Shown here piece by piece: positions 45,882 to 57,872 of a DNA stretch of 64,000 nt. A model generated the notes under the pieces. That model searched no databases. It saw nothing but the letters and a program-made list of their open reading frames with translations, and had not been told where the DNA came from. Every line of letters begins with the position of its first letter. Position 1 is the stretch's first letter. Origin of the DNA: Saccharum officinarum (taxonomy: Eukaryota; Streptophyta; Magnoliopsida; Poales; Poaceae); NCBI GenBank assembly GCA_020631735.1, contig CM036209.1, forward strand, positions 4,811,451 to 4,875,450. The letters run 5' to 3'. Both the position numbers and the translations under genes were made by a program.

Positions 45882-48800
45882 TCAAGTGGATCTTAAGCCC
45901 AACTCCTTTGACGCACCTTCTATCACATTACGTGGCAGACCCTTAGTAAATTGATATGCCAGATTCTTATATGTATGGACATAGTCCAATGAAATTACTC
46001 CAGAGTTTCTTAATTTTCTAACAGATTTCAGACGTCTCTTCACATGCCTCGTAGACTTCATGTTGTTCATAGAACTGTTCACCTTTGTTATCACAGTTTG
46101 GTTGTCACAGTTCATAGAAATAGCCAGTATAGTCTTCTCCACAACCGGAAATCCATAAGGAGTTCACGAAGCCACTCAGCTTCAGCACCAGCGGTATCCA
46201 ATGTTGTCGGTTCTACTTTCAGTGTAGACTTCGTTAAGATAGTCTGTTTGCAAGACTTCTAGGAAATAGCACCACCTCCGAGCAGGAACGCGTATTCGCT
46301 CGTGGCGTACAGCTCATTAGCATCAGAAATCTAATTAACATCACAATAACCCTCTAGTACCCTTGGATACCCGATAAAGTGAATGTCATAACTCATTGTT
46401 CCTTTCAGATAGCGCAATACTCTATCAAGAGCACTCCAGTGAGTATCTCCCGGATTTGAGACAAACTGACTTAGTTTGCTTATAGAAAACGAGATATCAG
46501 GCCTAGTGGCGCTAGCCAAATACATGAGAGAACCAATTATTTGATAATATTTCAATTGGTCTTTTGAAATCTTGCGATTTTTCTCAATATTACACTTGGG
46601 TTATAAGGAGTTGAAGCGGGTGCACACTCATCGTACCTAAAACGATTTAGCACCTTTTTCACACAGTGGGACTGCACAAGAGTAACCTCACCATTTCCTT
46701 CTTCTCTCAATAGTTTAATGTTAAGAATAACATCAGCCTCACCCAAATCTTTCATCTCAAAATTATTCGATAGAAAATCTTTCACTTCTTTAATCACATC
46801 AATATTATTGCCAAAAATTAAGATATCGTTCACATACAAGCACAAGATGACACCATTGCCACCACCATACCAGTAATATACACACTTATCGGATTCATTC
46901 ACTGCAAATCCGGCTGATGTTAAAGTCTTATCGAACTTCTCATGCCACTGTTTTGGGACTTGCTTCAGGTCGTACAAGGATTTTAGCAACTTACACACCT
47001 TACCCTCATGACCTTTTGCAACAAATCCATCAGGCCGATCCATATAGATCTCTTCCTCAAGCTCGCCATTTAGGAAAGCCGTCTTAACATCCATCTGGTG
47101 AATGAGAAAGACCGTGTGAGACAGCCAAGGATAGTAACACACGAATGGTCGTCAGTCGGGCAACAGGTGAGTAAGTGTCAAAATAATCTTCACCTTCCTT
47201 TTGTGTATAGTCTTTAGCCACTGGCCTTGCCTTGTACTTCTCAGTAGTACCATCAGGCCTTAGCTTCCTTTTGAACACCCATTTACATCCCACAGGTTTA
47301 CATCCATAAGGACGATCAACCACTTCCCAAGTCCCATTTGACATAATAGAATTCATCTCATTTTGCACCGCTTCCTTCCACAAGTCAGCGTCAAGAGAGG
47401 AATATGTCTCAATGGTTGTGGGAGTGTCATCCACAAGGTATATAATAAAGTCTTCACCAAAGGATTTTACAACCCTATGTCTTTTACTCTTTCGAGTAAC
47501 TGTATTATTATCATCCTCAGGAATTTCTCCTTGGGTCTCATCGTTAGCGTGTATTACCGGTTCATGAGATTCAAAAACAAAAATAGAATCATGACTAAAC
47601 ATGCCATGTGTATTAATTTTCATGGGAAATTCATCTTCAAAAAATGTTGCATCTCTAGATTGCCTGATTGTATCAACAGTCATCTCAGGAACACTAGAAT
47701 TTATTATTAAAAATCTATAGCCAACATTGTGTATGGCATAGCCAAGAAAGACACAATCCATAGTTTTTGATCTAAGCTTTCACTTCTTGTTTATTGGCAC
47801 GTTCACTTTTGCCAAACAACCCCAAGTGCGCAGATAAGAGAGATGTAATCTCTCTTTCTCTCATTCCTCAAATGGTGTGATTTCTTTGTTCTTTATGGGC
47901 ACTCTATTTAGAACATGACTCGCAGTCAAAATAGTCTCACCCCACTTAGATAAATCAGCAGTCTCCAACATAGTATTCACCAAATCAGTTAGAGTGCGGT
48001 TCTTTCTCTTAGCAATCCCATTGGACTATGGTGAGTATGGTGGCGTTCTCTCATGAATTATTCCGTGCACAGTGCAGAACTCAGAAAATTCATTAGAGAA
48101 ATACTCTCCCCCCGTGATCAGACCGCAAACGTTTGATTTTCTTCTCAAGTTGATTCTCTACCTCAGCTTTATATATTTTTAAAATAATGTAATGCTTTAT
48201 CTTTAGTTTTTATTAGATACACATAGCAAAATTGAGTGCAATCATCTATAAAGGTAATAAAGTATCTCTTACCACCTTTGGTCAATATTCCATTTATCTC
48301 ACATATATCAGAATGAATTAAATCAAGAGGTGTCAACTCCCTCACCACAGCAACCTGGTGAGGTTTGCGAGGTTGTTTTGCTTCAATACACACATGACAC
48401 TTTGAACTTTTGACCACATCAAATTTAGAAATTAAATTTAAACCAGCTAAGCGGGACATGCAACCAAAATTAACATGACATAATCTCGAATGTCAATTAT
48501 CTGTCTCAACATTACCAACCACATGGTTCACAGATTAGAACAAGTATCAACCAAGGACAAGAGGAATAAGCCTCCGCTCTCATAGCCTTTACTAACAAAT
48601 GTTCCAAACTTAGAAATGACACACTTATTAGACTCAAACACTAGTTTATAACCATCACGACACATCAAGGAGCCACTAATCAAGTTCTTCCTTATCGAAG
48701 GGACATGATGCACGTTCTTGAGTTGCACGGTCTTTCCCGAAGTGAGCTTCAGATCGACCGTACCAACACCACGAACAGCCGCCCGCGTCCCGTTCCCCAT

Positions 48801-48984
48801 CAACAAGGAGCCAGCCGGCCCTGCCTGGTAGAAAGAAACCAAGAAAATATCAGCACACACATGAATATTAGCCCCGGTATCAACCCACCAATCAGGTAAA
48901 TAACAAACTGAAAAAGCAGAAGGTAATAAATTATCATACCCAGGTGTAGCTGCCTCAGTCTCAACGGTGTTGATTGATTTCTGT
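45882..48984 (-). pseudogene. Copia pol remnant (protease, integrase, reverse transcriptase, RNase H)
   Basis: The protease active site reads WWVDTGANIHVC (about 48,870). The integrase zinc and core part has CHVCIEAKQ (about 48,390) and FITFIDDCTQ (about 48,250). Reverse transcriptase has WKEAVQNEM (about 47,375), KYKARPVAKDY and, after a frameshift near 47,100, QMDVKTAFLNGELEEE. The catalytic YVDD box reads YVND (about 46,830). RNase H starts at YYQIIGSLMYLASATRPDIS (about 46,545) and ends at 45,882. Frame changes near 46,550 and 46,260 and the lost aspartate make the enzyme inactive. Confidence 0.85.
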
Positions 48985-49765
48985 GGAGGAGGAGGCTTTC
49001 ACTTAGCCTCAGGACACTCCCTAGAGAAATGTCCAGTCTTCCCATAGGTGAAATAGTTCTTCTTTTTCTTGTTCATCATCTTTTTACCCTCCTTAAAAGG
49101 AGTGGTGGGATTTTGCTTAAGCTCTGGCTGAAATTTCTTCTTTTCTGGTTAGAGACGGTTCTTTTGCACCACATCTTTTGCTCTAGCCTTGTCTTCAACA
49201 TAAAGTCCCAACAAGCTCAACAATGTTGAACTCTTGCGTCTTGTGTTTCAGAAAAGTGACAAAATTAGTCTAAGATTATAACAGCTTTGCAATCATGCAG
49301 TCTGCCACAAACTTGGTAGGAAGAGCACATCCAAATAGCTCAAGTTCCTTCACCAGTGCCTGTATTTCATGAGCCTGTTCGACTATAAGACGGTTCTCAA
49401 CCATCCGGTAGTTATGGAACTGCTCAATGATGTACAGCTCAGAACCGGCATCAGAAACACTATAGCGGACCTCAAGTGCCTCCCACATGGCCTTGCCAGT
49501 CGGCATCTGCACATATGCATCAATGAGGGAATCTCCAATAATGCTCAGCAAGGCGGCCTTGCAAGTGGTGTCATCATGTTCAAATGCACGCTGCTCATCA
49601 GCGGTTTGCACACCAACAGGCCGTTTTTGCACCACATAAAAGCAGCGCATAGAGATCAACTACAGAATAGTTTTCTAGTGCCATCTCTCGTAGTGAGTGC
49701 CCTCAAACAGCGTAGGTTTCAGTAAACCCGCAAAGCCAACAGATAAAAATTGCCTAACATCACGT
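48985..49765 (-). pseudogene. Copia gag remnant
   Basis: On the minus strand the frame reads TLFEGTHYERW, a stop, then a stretch with ALLSIIGDSLIDAYVQMPTG and HEIQALVKELELF typical of copia gag (UBN2-like). At the end a zinc knuckle is readable as YFTYGKTGHFSRECP: both leading cysteines of the CCHC motif have become tyrosine. Several stops interrupt it. The intact protein would package the element RNA. Confidence 0.8.
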
Positions 49766-50682
49766 TTTTAGATTGTTAAAAATTTAGGCAAATTCACGTT
49801 TAATTTAATCCATAAAAATGACGTGACCAAAATAATCATGACATCATACATGTGCTTGTTTAACCATATTATCATCATAAAAATATCATAGTGCTAACCA
49901 GCAAGATATGACAAGTATTATCTCTCAAATAAAATATGTTTATCATACTGTTAACACTAACCAGCCAGATCATGATTTTGACAAAGAAATTAACAAGACG
50001 TTTGATGAGATTATACCCGGCGGCTGAGCCGGAAGCACCCGTAATTGACATGGTGCTTTGTCGAAGTAATCGTCCCGCTCGATGCAGTACCAATTAAAAG
50101 TCGTGAAGAGGTCGCCGGGAAAGAGACGATCTGCCACTCGCCGTCCCGCTCGATGCAGGGCCGATTGGAAGCCGTGAAGAGGTCGCCGGGAAGGAGACGA
50201 TCACCAGCGCCGCCGGAAACAGGGAGGAACGGAGGCGAGTAGTCGTGCCACCGACGGCACTCCCCAAAAACGTGATGGTCGTCCTTCACCCGAGCAAGTA
50301 AACTCTCTGGACGGAGACGTTCTGGAGGCTCTACTCTTCCATCTCGTGTGCGCGCAGAAGACGGAACGAAAGAACTCTTTCGCAACTGGATATGTGATGT
50401 GTTCAAGAGAGATAAACTGAAGTCTTGAGTTCTCAGTATATACGGGAAAGGAGGCACACCCACGGCCCGGGCCGTGCTGCGGCGGCGCACGCGTGTGGCA
50501 ATCTCCTATGCTTTCCTTAACTTCTCAAATTAATCGATCATCAACCAATCAATTAAGTTAAGTCAGCCTTCAGTTAAATTCCCGTACGATACTAAATCAT
50601 TTTTATTGTGCATTATTCGGACCATAGAGTTTTATTTAATTTATTAAATATTTAATGGGTCAAACCAATATTATATCTAACA

Positions 50683-52040
50683 GGAACTCGAAGCAGGCCA
50701 TATTGGGCACGATGGTGTAGGACGCCTCGGCTGGGTCGCCGCCGGACATCGGCCGGAGGTTGAGGCCGAAGTAGCACTCGGAGGACCCGTAGACGGTGGA
50801 CACGATGGGCAAGCCGCCGCCGCTGAAATAACGGAGCGTCGGGACGTACTGCGCCATGGTGCCGGTGCTGATGGCGTCCATGTACTTGGCGTTCGGCCAA
50901 AGGCGCGTGAGGATGCCGGCCCAGCAGTCACCCTGCTTGGACTTCGAGCCGCCGCCACTGCACTCCGTCCCGATGAACTGCGCGAGCTCGGGGTCCGGCC
51001 GGAGCACGGCATTGACGGCCGCATGCACCGAGGGGTCGGAGACGCGCTGGTTGCCTACGAGCGCGCCGGCTTCGATGTCGGCGGCGAGGTGCCTCCAGCT
51101 GCGCTGCAGGAAGGAGACGGCGCGGATGAGGCCGTACGCGAACGCGGCGCCGATGCGCACCACGGCGTGGCGGTGGCACAGGCCGCACAGCATCTGCGCG
51201 TACATGCTCAGGGACGCGTCCTCGCACAGCACGGCCGCCGCCGGGCTCGTGTGGCCGCCGCCGCCGCGGCTGGGGTCGTACGGCGGGCGCCTCTTGAACT
51301 GGTCGCTGTGCAAGAGGCTCGTCGTGACAGTACACGCTGGTAGGCCGCCCGGCGTCGTGGTCCCCGACTTGACGAAGTAGAAGTAGAGGTCGCTGCCCTT
51401 GTCGAGCCCCGGCACGTGGCTGCATACAATCGTGTTCAGTCTTCAGTTAAATCGGGTGCACGTGCATATATCTATGGGAAGAACTCATAACGAACTGTTA
51501 CTGGTTCATGACTGCCGTGACGAGGCTGTGGAGCAGAATGCGGCGGTCGAGCTCGTCCTTGACGGCGGGGATCAGCTTGGGCTCGCCGCCGGCTCGGAGA
51601 TCGGGTGGCCGGGGCCCGTCAGGACGGGAGACGTGTCGCCGTTGGCGACGCGCAGGATGTACGGCTTCAGGTCCTCGTACGTCACCACGGGCACATTGCC
51701 CCGGAAGGTGGCGCGGTCGGCGGCGGCGCCGGCCATAGTCACATAAAACGGGTTCACCACCTTCGACCCTCGACCCGGGTTCATCGACCCCGACCCGGAT
51801 TCACGGGTTCATTTTCGACCCGAAGTGTAAAAATCTATCATGAGTAGCGTACCACGTACCGCGACCCCGTACCTCGACTCCATCGACCCAAAAACTTTGT
51901 GACTATGGCGCCGGCGAGGCCGCATTTCGCTAGGTACTCGGCGTCGGCGTTGCGGGCAAAGGATCTCCGCCAGCACGCGCTCCTGAACGGCGTCCACGTT
52001 AGCGGTCATCTCCTCGATGCACTCCACCAGCTTCTCCGCC
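50683..52040 (-). pseudogene. GH3 pseudogene, second copy, interrupted by a MITE and a copia element
   Basis: The minus-strand copy parallels the intact GH3: exon 1 about 52,040-51,510, then a short intron, then exon 2 from about 51,418. Exon 1 starts AEKLVECIEEMTANVDAVQE. One extra T after LAEIL shifts the frame. The 174-bp MITE (51,734-51,907) splits the GLAGA segment. Roughly 25 bp are missing after GHPISE, removing the ATP-binding SSGTSG residues. Exon 2 is open from VPGLDKG to PNMACFEF and keeps [12 protein letters not shown]. It stops at 50,683, where the copia element starts; the C-terminal 230 or so residues, including YRVGD, are absent. No functional enzyme is possible. Confidence 0.93.
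51734..51907. mobile_element. hAT-type MITE with perfect 8-bp target duplication
   Basis: This 174-bp element has inverted ends CATAGTCACA and TGTGACTATG. It is flanked by GCGCCGGC on both sides (51,726-51,733 and 51,908-51,915). Inside, several TCGACCCG/CGGGTT phrases repeat. An 8-bp duplication and a CA...TG end fit hAT elements. It lies within exon 1 of the GH3 pseudogene. Confidence 0.92.
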
Positions 52041-52139
52041 ATGTCCAGCTTCTGCATTGCCGGCAGTGGCGGCGAGGAGGCTGCTGCTGGGCTCCGGCCG
52101 GGGCGCCGCGCGGTCGGTCGGCACGTCAGTCTTCTATAG

Positions 52140-52740
52140 AATTGTGCTCAATCCACAGATAGAAACTGTGAACGTTAGATAGAATAGGTAGTGGACACGC
52201 TATCGAGCAATACATTTATTTATAGCCGCGCGTGACGTACTGTGAAGCAGATGTTTTTTAGAAGCAGATTGAAGCCATGCCATGCAACAACTTTGCAATT
52301 GCAGTGCCAATGATTGAGTGAAATTCACCATAGGTTCTTAAAATTATCAGCAAGTATCATACAGGCATACAGCTCCCCAAAGTCTTAAAATACATATTTG
52401 GATCCCTTAAGTTAGCTCGGACCTCATTCAGGTCGTCCAAACGGGTATTTACCCAACCAGCGTAGTTGACATGGCACGCTGATTAGCGCTTACATGTACC
52501 TGATAGATGGAATAATCTTAGAGAAATCGTATTTTTTTATATGACCTCGGATGAAGATGATTTTTTATATGAAAATTATAGCCCTCGATGAGATCTATAA
52601 CTTTCTAGTTTGAGTCATGTCATTTGAGATCGTTAAGATGATAAAAAATAATATAAAAAATTTTAGCAACATATTAATCGCGTAACAAGCTTGTCAAATT
52701 AGAAAAAAATTATATTTTTTTATGGTGTCGGATAAAGATA
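52140..52740. other. AT-rich stretch with a degenerate repeat unit
   Basis: From about 52,505 a unit with AAAAATCGTATTTTT, ...CGGATGAAGATG and GATCGTTAAGATGAT recurs in altered form at about 52,690-52,870 and again at 54,890-54,970. No gene recognised. Confidence 0.5.
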
Positions 52741-52742
52741 TT

Positions 52743-53547
52743 TTGTATATGCTCGATACTTTTTTAGTTTTGAAGTTTTTCATTTAAGATCATTAAGATG
52801 ATCAAAAAATATTATAAAGTTCCAGCAATATATTAATAATCGTGCACCTAACTTGCCGCCTTAGAAAAATCGTATCTTTCTTGTATTGGAAGGCCTAGCA
52901 TCCGAACGTACGGACACGGCTCCAACAACTGCGCCGCTCCCACATCCGCATCCGCATCTCGCCCCGCATCTCGCCCCAGCACCCGCGCCTTGCACGGGGA
53001 AACCCACATGGGTTAACCCACGGTTGCGCCCTAGCAGAAGCGATAGCCACCGGTCGCACCGTGCAATACCCTGATCTACTTTTGCAACATCTAGATGAAA
53101 CCTTTGCAACATACGACTAAAATAGATGAAACATTTGGAACATACAGTTGAAACACCATTGCAACATGTGCAACATCCCGATCTACTTTTGAAACATCCA
53201 AATGCACCAAAAGAAGATAGATGAAACACTTGAGACATGCGTCTGAAACACTTGCAACGTACGTGTAAAAAAACAGATGAAACAATGGGATAACGCTTGC
53301 AATATACATGTATAATTATTGCAACATCCTAATATACTTTTGCAACATCTGCATGAAAACAATTAAAACACTTGAAACATGGCTTGCAATATGTCTAAAA
53401 AAGTGTCCAGAAACACAGCATCGCTTGCACGGGCATGACCTACCTGGTGGGCAACTACGGTGGCGCCAAACTCCCCTTCGTGCCGACGATGCGAAGTGGA
53501 TGGGGGTGCAAGCGCAGGCCTCCTCTGCTTTCCCTCCGCGATGGGTG
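52743..53547. repeat. Contig-end copy 1 of an 800-bp duplication flanking the gap
   Basis: This segment runs up to the N run and matches 53,648-54,445 almost base for base. Differences are nearly all single-base indels, mostly in short homopolymers. It contains the TTGCAAC-type repeat family in the orientation opposite to that at 3.1-3.8 kb, and a GC-rich part. Confidence 0.9.
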
Positions 53548-53647
53548 NNNNNNNNNNNNNNNNNNNNNNNNNNNNNNNNNNNNNNNNNNNNNNNNNNNNN
53601 NNNNNNNNNNNNNNNNNNNNNNNNNNNNNNNNNNNNNNNNNNNNNNN
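53548..53647. other. Assembly gap, 100 N
   Basis: Exactly 100 N bases, the usual placeholder for a gap of unknown size. Open frames drawn across it are meaningless. Confidence 0.99.
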
Positions 53648-54445
53648 TTGTATATGCTCGATACTTTTTAGTTTTGAAGTTTTTATTTTAAGATCATTAA
53701 GATGATCAAAAAAATATTATAAAGTTCCAGCAATATATTATAATCGTGCACTAACTTGCCGCCTTAGAAAAATCGTATCTTTCTTGTATTGGAAGCCTAG
53801 CATCCGAACGTACGGACACGGCTCAACAACTGCGCCGCTCCCACATCCGCATCCGCATCTCGCCCCGCATCTCGCCCCAGCACCCGCGCCTTGCGGGGAA
53901 ACCCACATGGGTTAACCCACGGTTTGCGCCCTAGCAGAAGCGATAGCCACCGGTCGCACCGTGCAATACCCTGATCTACTTTTGCAACATCTAGATGAAA
54001 ACCTTTGCAACATACGACTAAAATAGATGAAACATTTGGAACATACAGTTGAAACACCATTGCAACATGTGCAACATCCCGATCTACTTTTGAACATCCA
54101 AATGCCACAAAAGAAGATAGATGAAACACTTGAGACATGCGTCTGAAACACTTGCAACGTACGTGTAAAAAAACAGATGAAACAATGGGGATAACGCTTG
54201 CAACATACATGTATAATCATTGCAACATCCTAATATACTTTTGCAACATCTGCATGAAACAATTGAAACACTTGAAACATGGGCTTGCAATATGTCTAAA
54301 AAAGTGTCCAGAAACACAGCATCGCTGCACGGGCATGACCGTACCTGGGGCAACTACGGTGGCGCAGACCTCCCCTTCGTGCCGACGATGCGAAGTGGAT
54401 GGGGGTGCAAGCGCAGGCCTCCTCTGCTTTCCCTTCCGCGATGGT
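53648..54445. repeat. Contig-end copy 2 of the 800-bp duplication flanking the gap
   Basis: It starts at the first base after the N run with TTGTATATGCTCGATAC, which occurs inside copy 1 at 52,743. It then continues past the copy 1 end into 54,446-54,800, a GC-rich tail of the TTGCAAC repeat. The layout fits two unmerged overlapping contig ends. Confidence 0.9.
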
Positions 54446-55154
54446 TGAGGGGATTGGTGCGGCGTTGGATGGTGCGTGCCTACACGCCCCCGCCATGCCC
54501 GCCATCGGCCGAGGGAGAGGAGATTGCTGCCAGATATAGGAGGACGCCCCCGGCCGTGGTAGGGGAGGGTTAGCGGCTTGCTTGAGCCCGCCGATCACGC
54601 ACCAACGGCTTGCTTGAGTCGCCATGGAGTGGGGGAGTAGCCGTCATGGAGTGGGGGAGGGTCCCGGCCGCAGCGGCGGAGAAGGCGAGCGAAGGGCGGC
54701 AGTGCGGTGGAGGCGTCCGCAGCGGCCGATGTGAAATGGGAAACGTAGTGTTGCTGTATTTTATTTTATTTTTTTTAGGAATGGCTGATGCGGAATGGGG
54801 AACGTAGTGTCGCTCTATTTTATTTAGTTTTTTTAGAACTCTATATGTGAGAGCAGGATGTGGGCCAGTCCACAAGCCACACGGGATGAACGCCTTAGTC
54901 GAAGCATTATCGTTCTTGTATGATATCGGATAAAGACATTCATATACGAAAATTGTCGATGATCTACAACTTGTATATTAATAAGAAAAAAAACGTTGGT
55001 TAAGGGGTTGTCATGACTGTTTTTTGCGTGCATGTGCATGGTACGTAGGTAGCTGCGTGGTTGCTGCAACATTACTCTATGCAATCAAGCTTGGCACATC
55101 AATGCACGGTACTATATAGTAGGCATGCAGTATGCTGGCCAATTAATTGACCAC
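54446..55154. other. GC-rich repeat tail and AT-rich stretch, no gene recognised
   Basis: Positions 54,446-54,730 are GC-rich with open frames on both strands but no family match. A phrase around GAATGGGGAACGTAGTGT is repeated near 54,737 and 54,793. It appears to be the end of the TTGCAAC-type repeat element. Confidence 0.45.
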
Positions 55155-55157
55155 TCA

Positions 55158-55501
55158 GGTGGTGTTTAGTTGGTGAGTGAAAAATTTTTGGGTGTCACAT
55201 CGGATGTTTTATGGAATGTCGGAAGGAGTTTTCGGTACTAATTAAAAAACTAATTGCATAATTCGCCTAGAAACCGCGAGACGAATTTATTAAGCCTAAT
55301 TAAGCCATCATCAGCACATTTGTGTTATTGTAGCACTTAAGGCTAATCATGGACTAATTAGACTTAAAAGATTCGTCTCGTGGTTTCCAACCAAACTGTG
55401 CAATTAGTTTTTTTTTTCATTTACATTTAGTACTTCATGTATATGTCCAAACATTCAATGTGATGGTGTGAAAAATTTTTAGGTGGGAACTAAACATCCC
55501 C
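55158..55501. mobile_element. Tourist-type MITE
   Basis: This 344-bp element begins GGTGGTGTTTAGTT and ends AACTAAACATCCCC. It is flanked by TCA on both sides (55,155-55,157 and 55,502-55,504). Internal phrases GAGACGAATTTATTAAGCC and AAAAATTTTTAGGTG are typical of grass Tourist-like elements. Confidence 0.85.
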
Positions 55502-55504
55502 TCA

Positions 55505-57350
55505 GTCAAACTCTCTTTTCATGCTAGAAAAAAGCACTCTCTCTCTCTCTTTAAAGCAAACAGTAACGCTTTAATGCTTGCCGCACATCGGCACATGGAC
55601 GTGGTTCAAGTCATTTTCGGAAGGAATGATACGATATTTCTCAAGTCGATCGCCTAGACTTGCATTATCTAGTGGCCATGTTAAGCAAACAGTAATGCTT
55701 TAATGCCTGACACACATGGACGTGGTTCAACTCCTTTTCTCTGAAAACAAAATATCTGAACTCCATAAAACAATGGAGCAACAAAACAACAAGAGGTTGA
55801 GCAACAGTATCACCAATATCTATCTACCAAAAGCTACAACAACTGAAAAAACGAACGTGGATCGCTATTTCTCCATCCCAACCGTAACACCCTAAAGTCC
55901 AAACGACGGTTTAGATCCCCTCTACACCCCACCAACACACTTACATTTTTGTTCTTGCTTCATATATGGTAGTCTAACCCAGCCTCAAACAACCATAATG
56001 GAGACTAAACTCTTACAATCTCATATCACAACATAACATATATGAGCCACCGTGAGATAATAATTAGGTCAAATGCCATATCCATCCCGTGAGGAGGGAA
56101 AATCATGTTTCTTGTCCTTGCTAGAGCTCCTGGTGAGGGACATTTGGTCTATCCAGCCCTAGGATCAATACATTACGTAGTATAGATGACAACTCCAATT
56201 GACTTAAAAATGAAACAACAAGGTGTCAAGATAATGAAACAACAATTTTATAGCATGAGTGCTCAAATAATGAACTTCGATACATACATTGATACATATA
56301 GTCCAACATTACTATTTTAGCACAAATACACTACTACAAAATTATTTTTGGGAGATGACCTTTCCTATTTCTACTAGTGGCGACCACAAGCATCATCGCC
56401 TCTGTAGATGCCTCCAACGTTTTCAGAGGCGGGCAGCTGAACAATCTACCCATTAAAATAGGAGTCCTGCCCATTCTAAACCCTAACGAAGCTCCTTAAG
56501 ACGTCTTGTGTTCTCATTAACCCTTTTCTTTCGCCGAGTCGCTGCACTCGACAATGTTGATTGAAACCACTGTCAAGGGCTAGACCTTCACCAAGAAGGT
56601 GGTGGAGGCCATGGCGTCCATCAACGAGAAGCACTCGTGTGATCCTAGAGCTGTCGAACCCACATTGCACTCGGAGTGCATGGTTGGAGGAGACCTACAC
56701 TTGAAAAGCGTGCTCGCACTAACAACAGGTGTATTTCATTTTCTCTCGACTTTGGACTGCGACGTACTACATTTTTGTTTGTAAACCATAGAAAACATCG
56801 CATATAAACACATCTAGTAACGCATGGGCATGAACCCTCTCTGTCTTTGATTTTGATGATGAACATTTTTGAACAACTTTAAATATTTCATGGATTTTTT
56901 TTGCTTCTGTTGTAATGTCAAAAAAAAACCTAGTTAGATATAAAAGCCTGTCTGGCAAGACTCTATAGTTGAGATTTACGATAAAATTGGGTGTAGAGCA
57001 ACAAATCTCTGGATGGCTCCTCCTCTCAAATACGTAGGTCTTCTTTGGCAGGGCTTTCCATCTCCAAAAATTATAAAGTTAGAAAAAAGCAGTTTTTTTT
57101 TATTTCGGCTTCTAGGCTGAAATGGCTTCAGCCTCATCGCTTTTTATTTGATTTTAACTTCGAGAGCCATTTTCGTACATGGGTGTTTGGTAAGGCTTCT
57201 TTAAAAAAGGGCCTATAGACTTACAAAAACGCACCTCCTGCGCATAAAGATGTTTTCTTTATGGAAATAGAATAGAATACCCATACCTGCACTCAAAAAT
57301 TACAGCGATTACACTAGATTACCACCCTGTTCTCTTTTCTATTCTACCTG
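55505..57350. other. Intergenic stretch upstream of NAP1
   Basis: Mostly AT-rich. At 56,330 a CACTACTACAAAA sequence resembles a CACTA-type end, followed by a short GC-balanced part (56,380-56,740) with an open frame containing KKVVEAMASINEKHS that I do not recognise; a matching second end was not found. Around 57,040-57,220 are phrases such as GGGTGTTTGGTAAGGC resembling MITE termini. No gene is called. Confidence 0.4.
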
Positions 57351-57659
57351 ATTCGGTTAATTCTGATCCCTCCCCGCCCTCGGTTGAGGGACAGAATATG
57401 GCGGTCCCCGTCGTGGTTGCTCCTCCATTGGTGCCGCGGATCGCGTCGACGCTGGCCGTTGGTCCAGGAACTCTCGGGGGTACAGGCGTCCAGCGAAGCC
57501 TCCCTCTGTCGCGGGCACTCCGCTCCGCTGCAGCAGAGAGAGAGAGGAGACCCACCGTGCCGCGGGAAGAAGTGGGCCCCACCGCGCGGCGTCACGAGAG
57601 TGGGGCCGGGACGCCGTAATTGCGTAGGCGTAACGACGAATCCGGCACTCAGAACCACC

Positions 57660-57872
57660 GCATCCGTCCTCGTCTGCTCCGGTCGCCTTCCGTCGCCTAC
57701 TCCCCTCCCACTCCCTTCCTCCCTCCCTCCCGTCACGTCGAGGCGACGGGGGCCGGCCGAGAGGGACGCCTCGCCACCGCCGTTGCTGTCGCTCCCTCCC
57801 CGCGCAATGGCGCCGACATCCCGCGCTGAGCGAGCCTCGGCGGAACATCCGATTCGGCGCTACCGTCCGCAG
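57660..57872 (+). other. NAP1: NAP1 5' leader exon with an upstream ORF
   Basis: A GC-rich stretch ends at a good donor, CCGCAG|GTGAGC (intron from 57,873), and the next acceptor is at 58,872 (CTTGCAG). An ATG at 57,807 opens 22 codons to the donor. Joined to the acceptor the frame stops within 2-10 codons, before the main ATG at 58,915. It is therefore an upstream ORF in a spliced leader, and could damp translation. The transcription start is not defined; 57,660 is nominal. Confidence 0.5.

Larger units (their letters stand above)
45882..50682 (-). mobile_element. Copia-type LTR retrotransposon, decayed, inserted in the GH3 pseudogene
   Basis: The minus-strand order is gag, protease, integrase, reverse transcriptase, RNase H. 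Integrase before reverse transcriptase defines copia (Pseudoviridae-like) elements. The 5' end TGTTAGATATAATATTGG starts at 50,682, exactly where GH3 homology stops. A unit of about 70 bp is repeated at 50,070-50,140 and 50,141-50,205. The 3' LTR was not found and the low-coordinate border is unresolved. Several frameshifts and stops make it inactive. Confidence 0.85.

Noticed and set aside
53308..53705. Open frames spanning the N run
   Set aside because: They are drawn through unknown bases and have no meaning.
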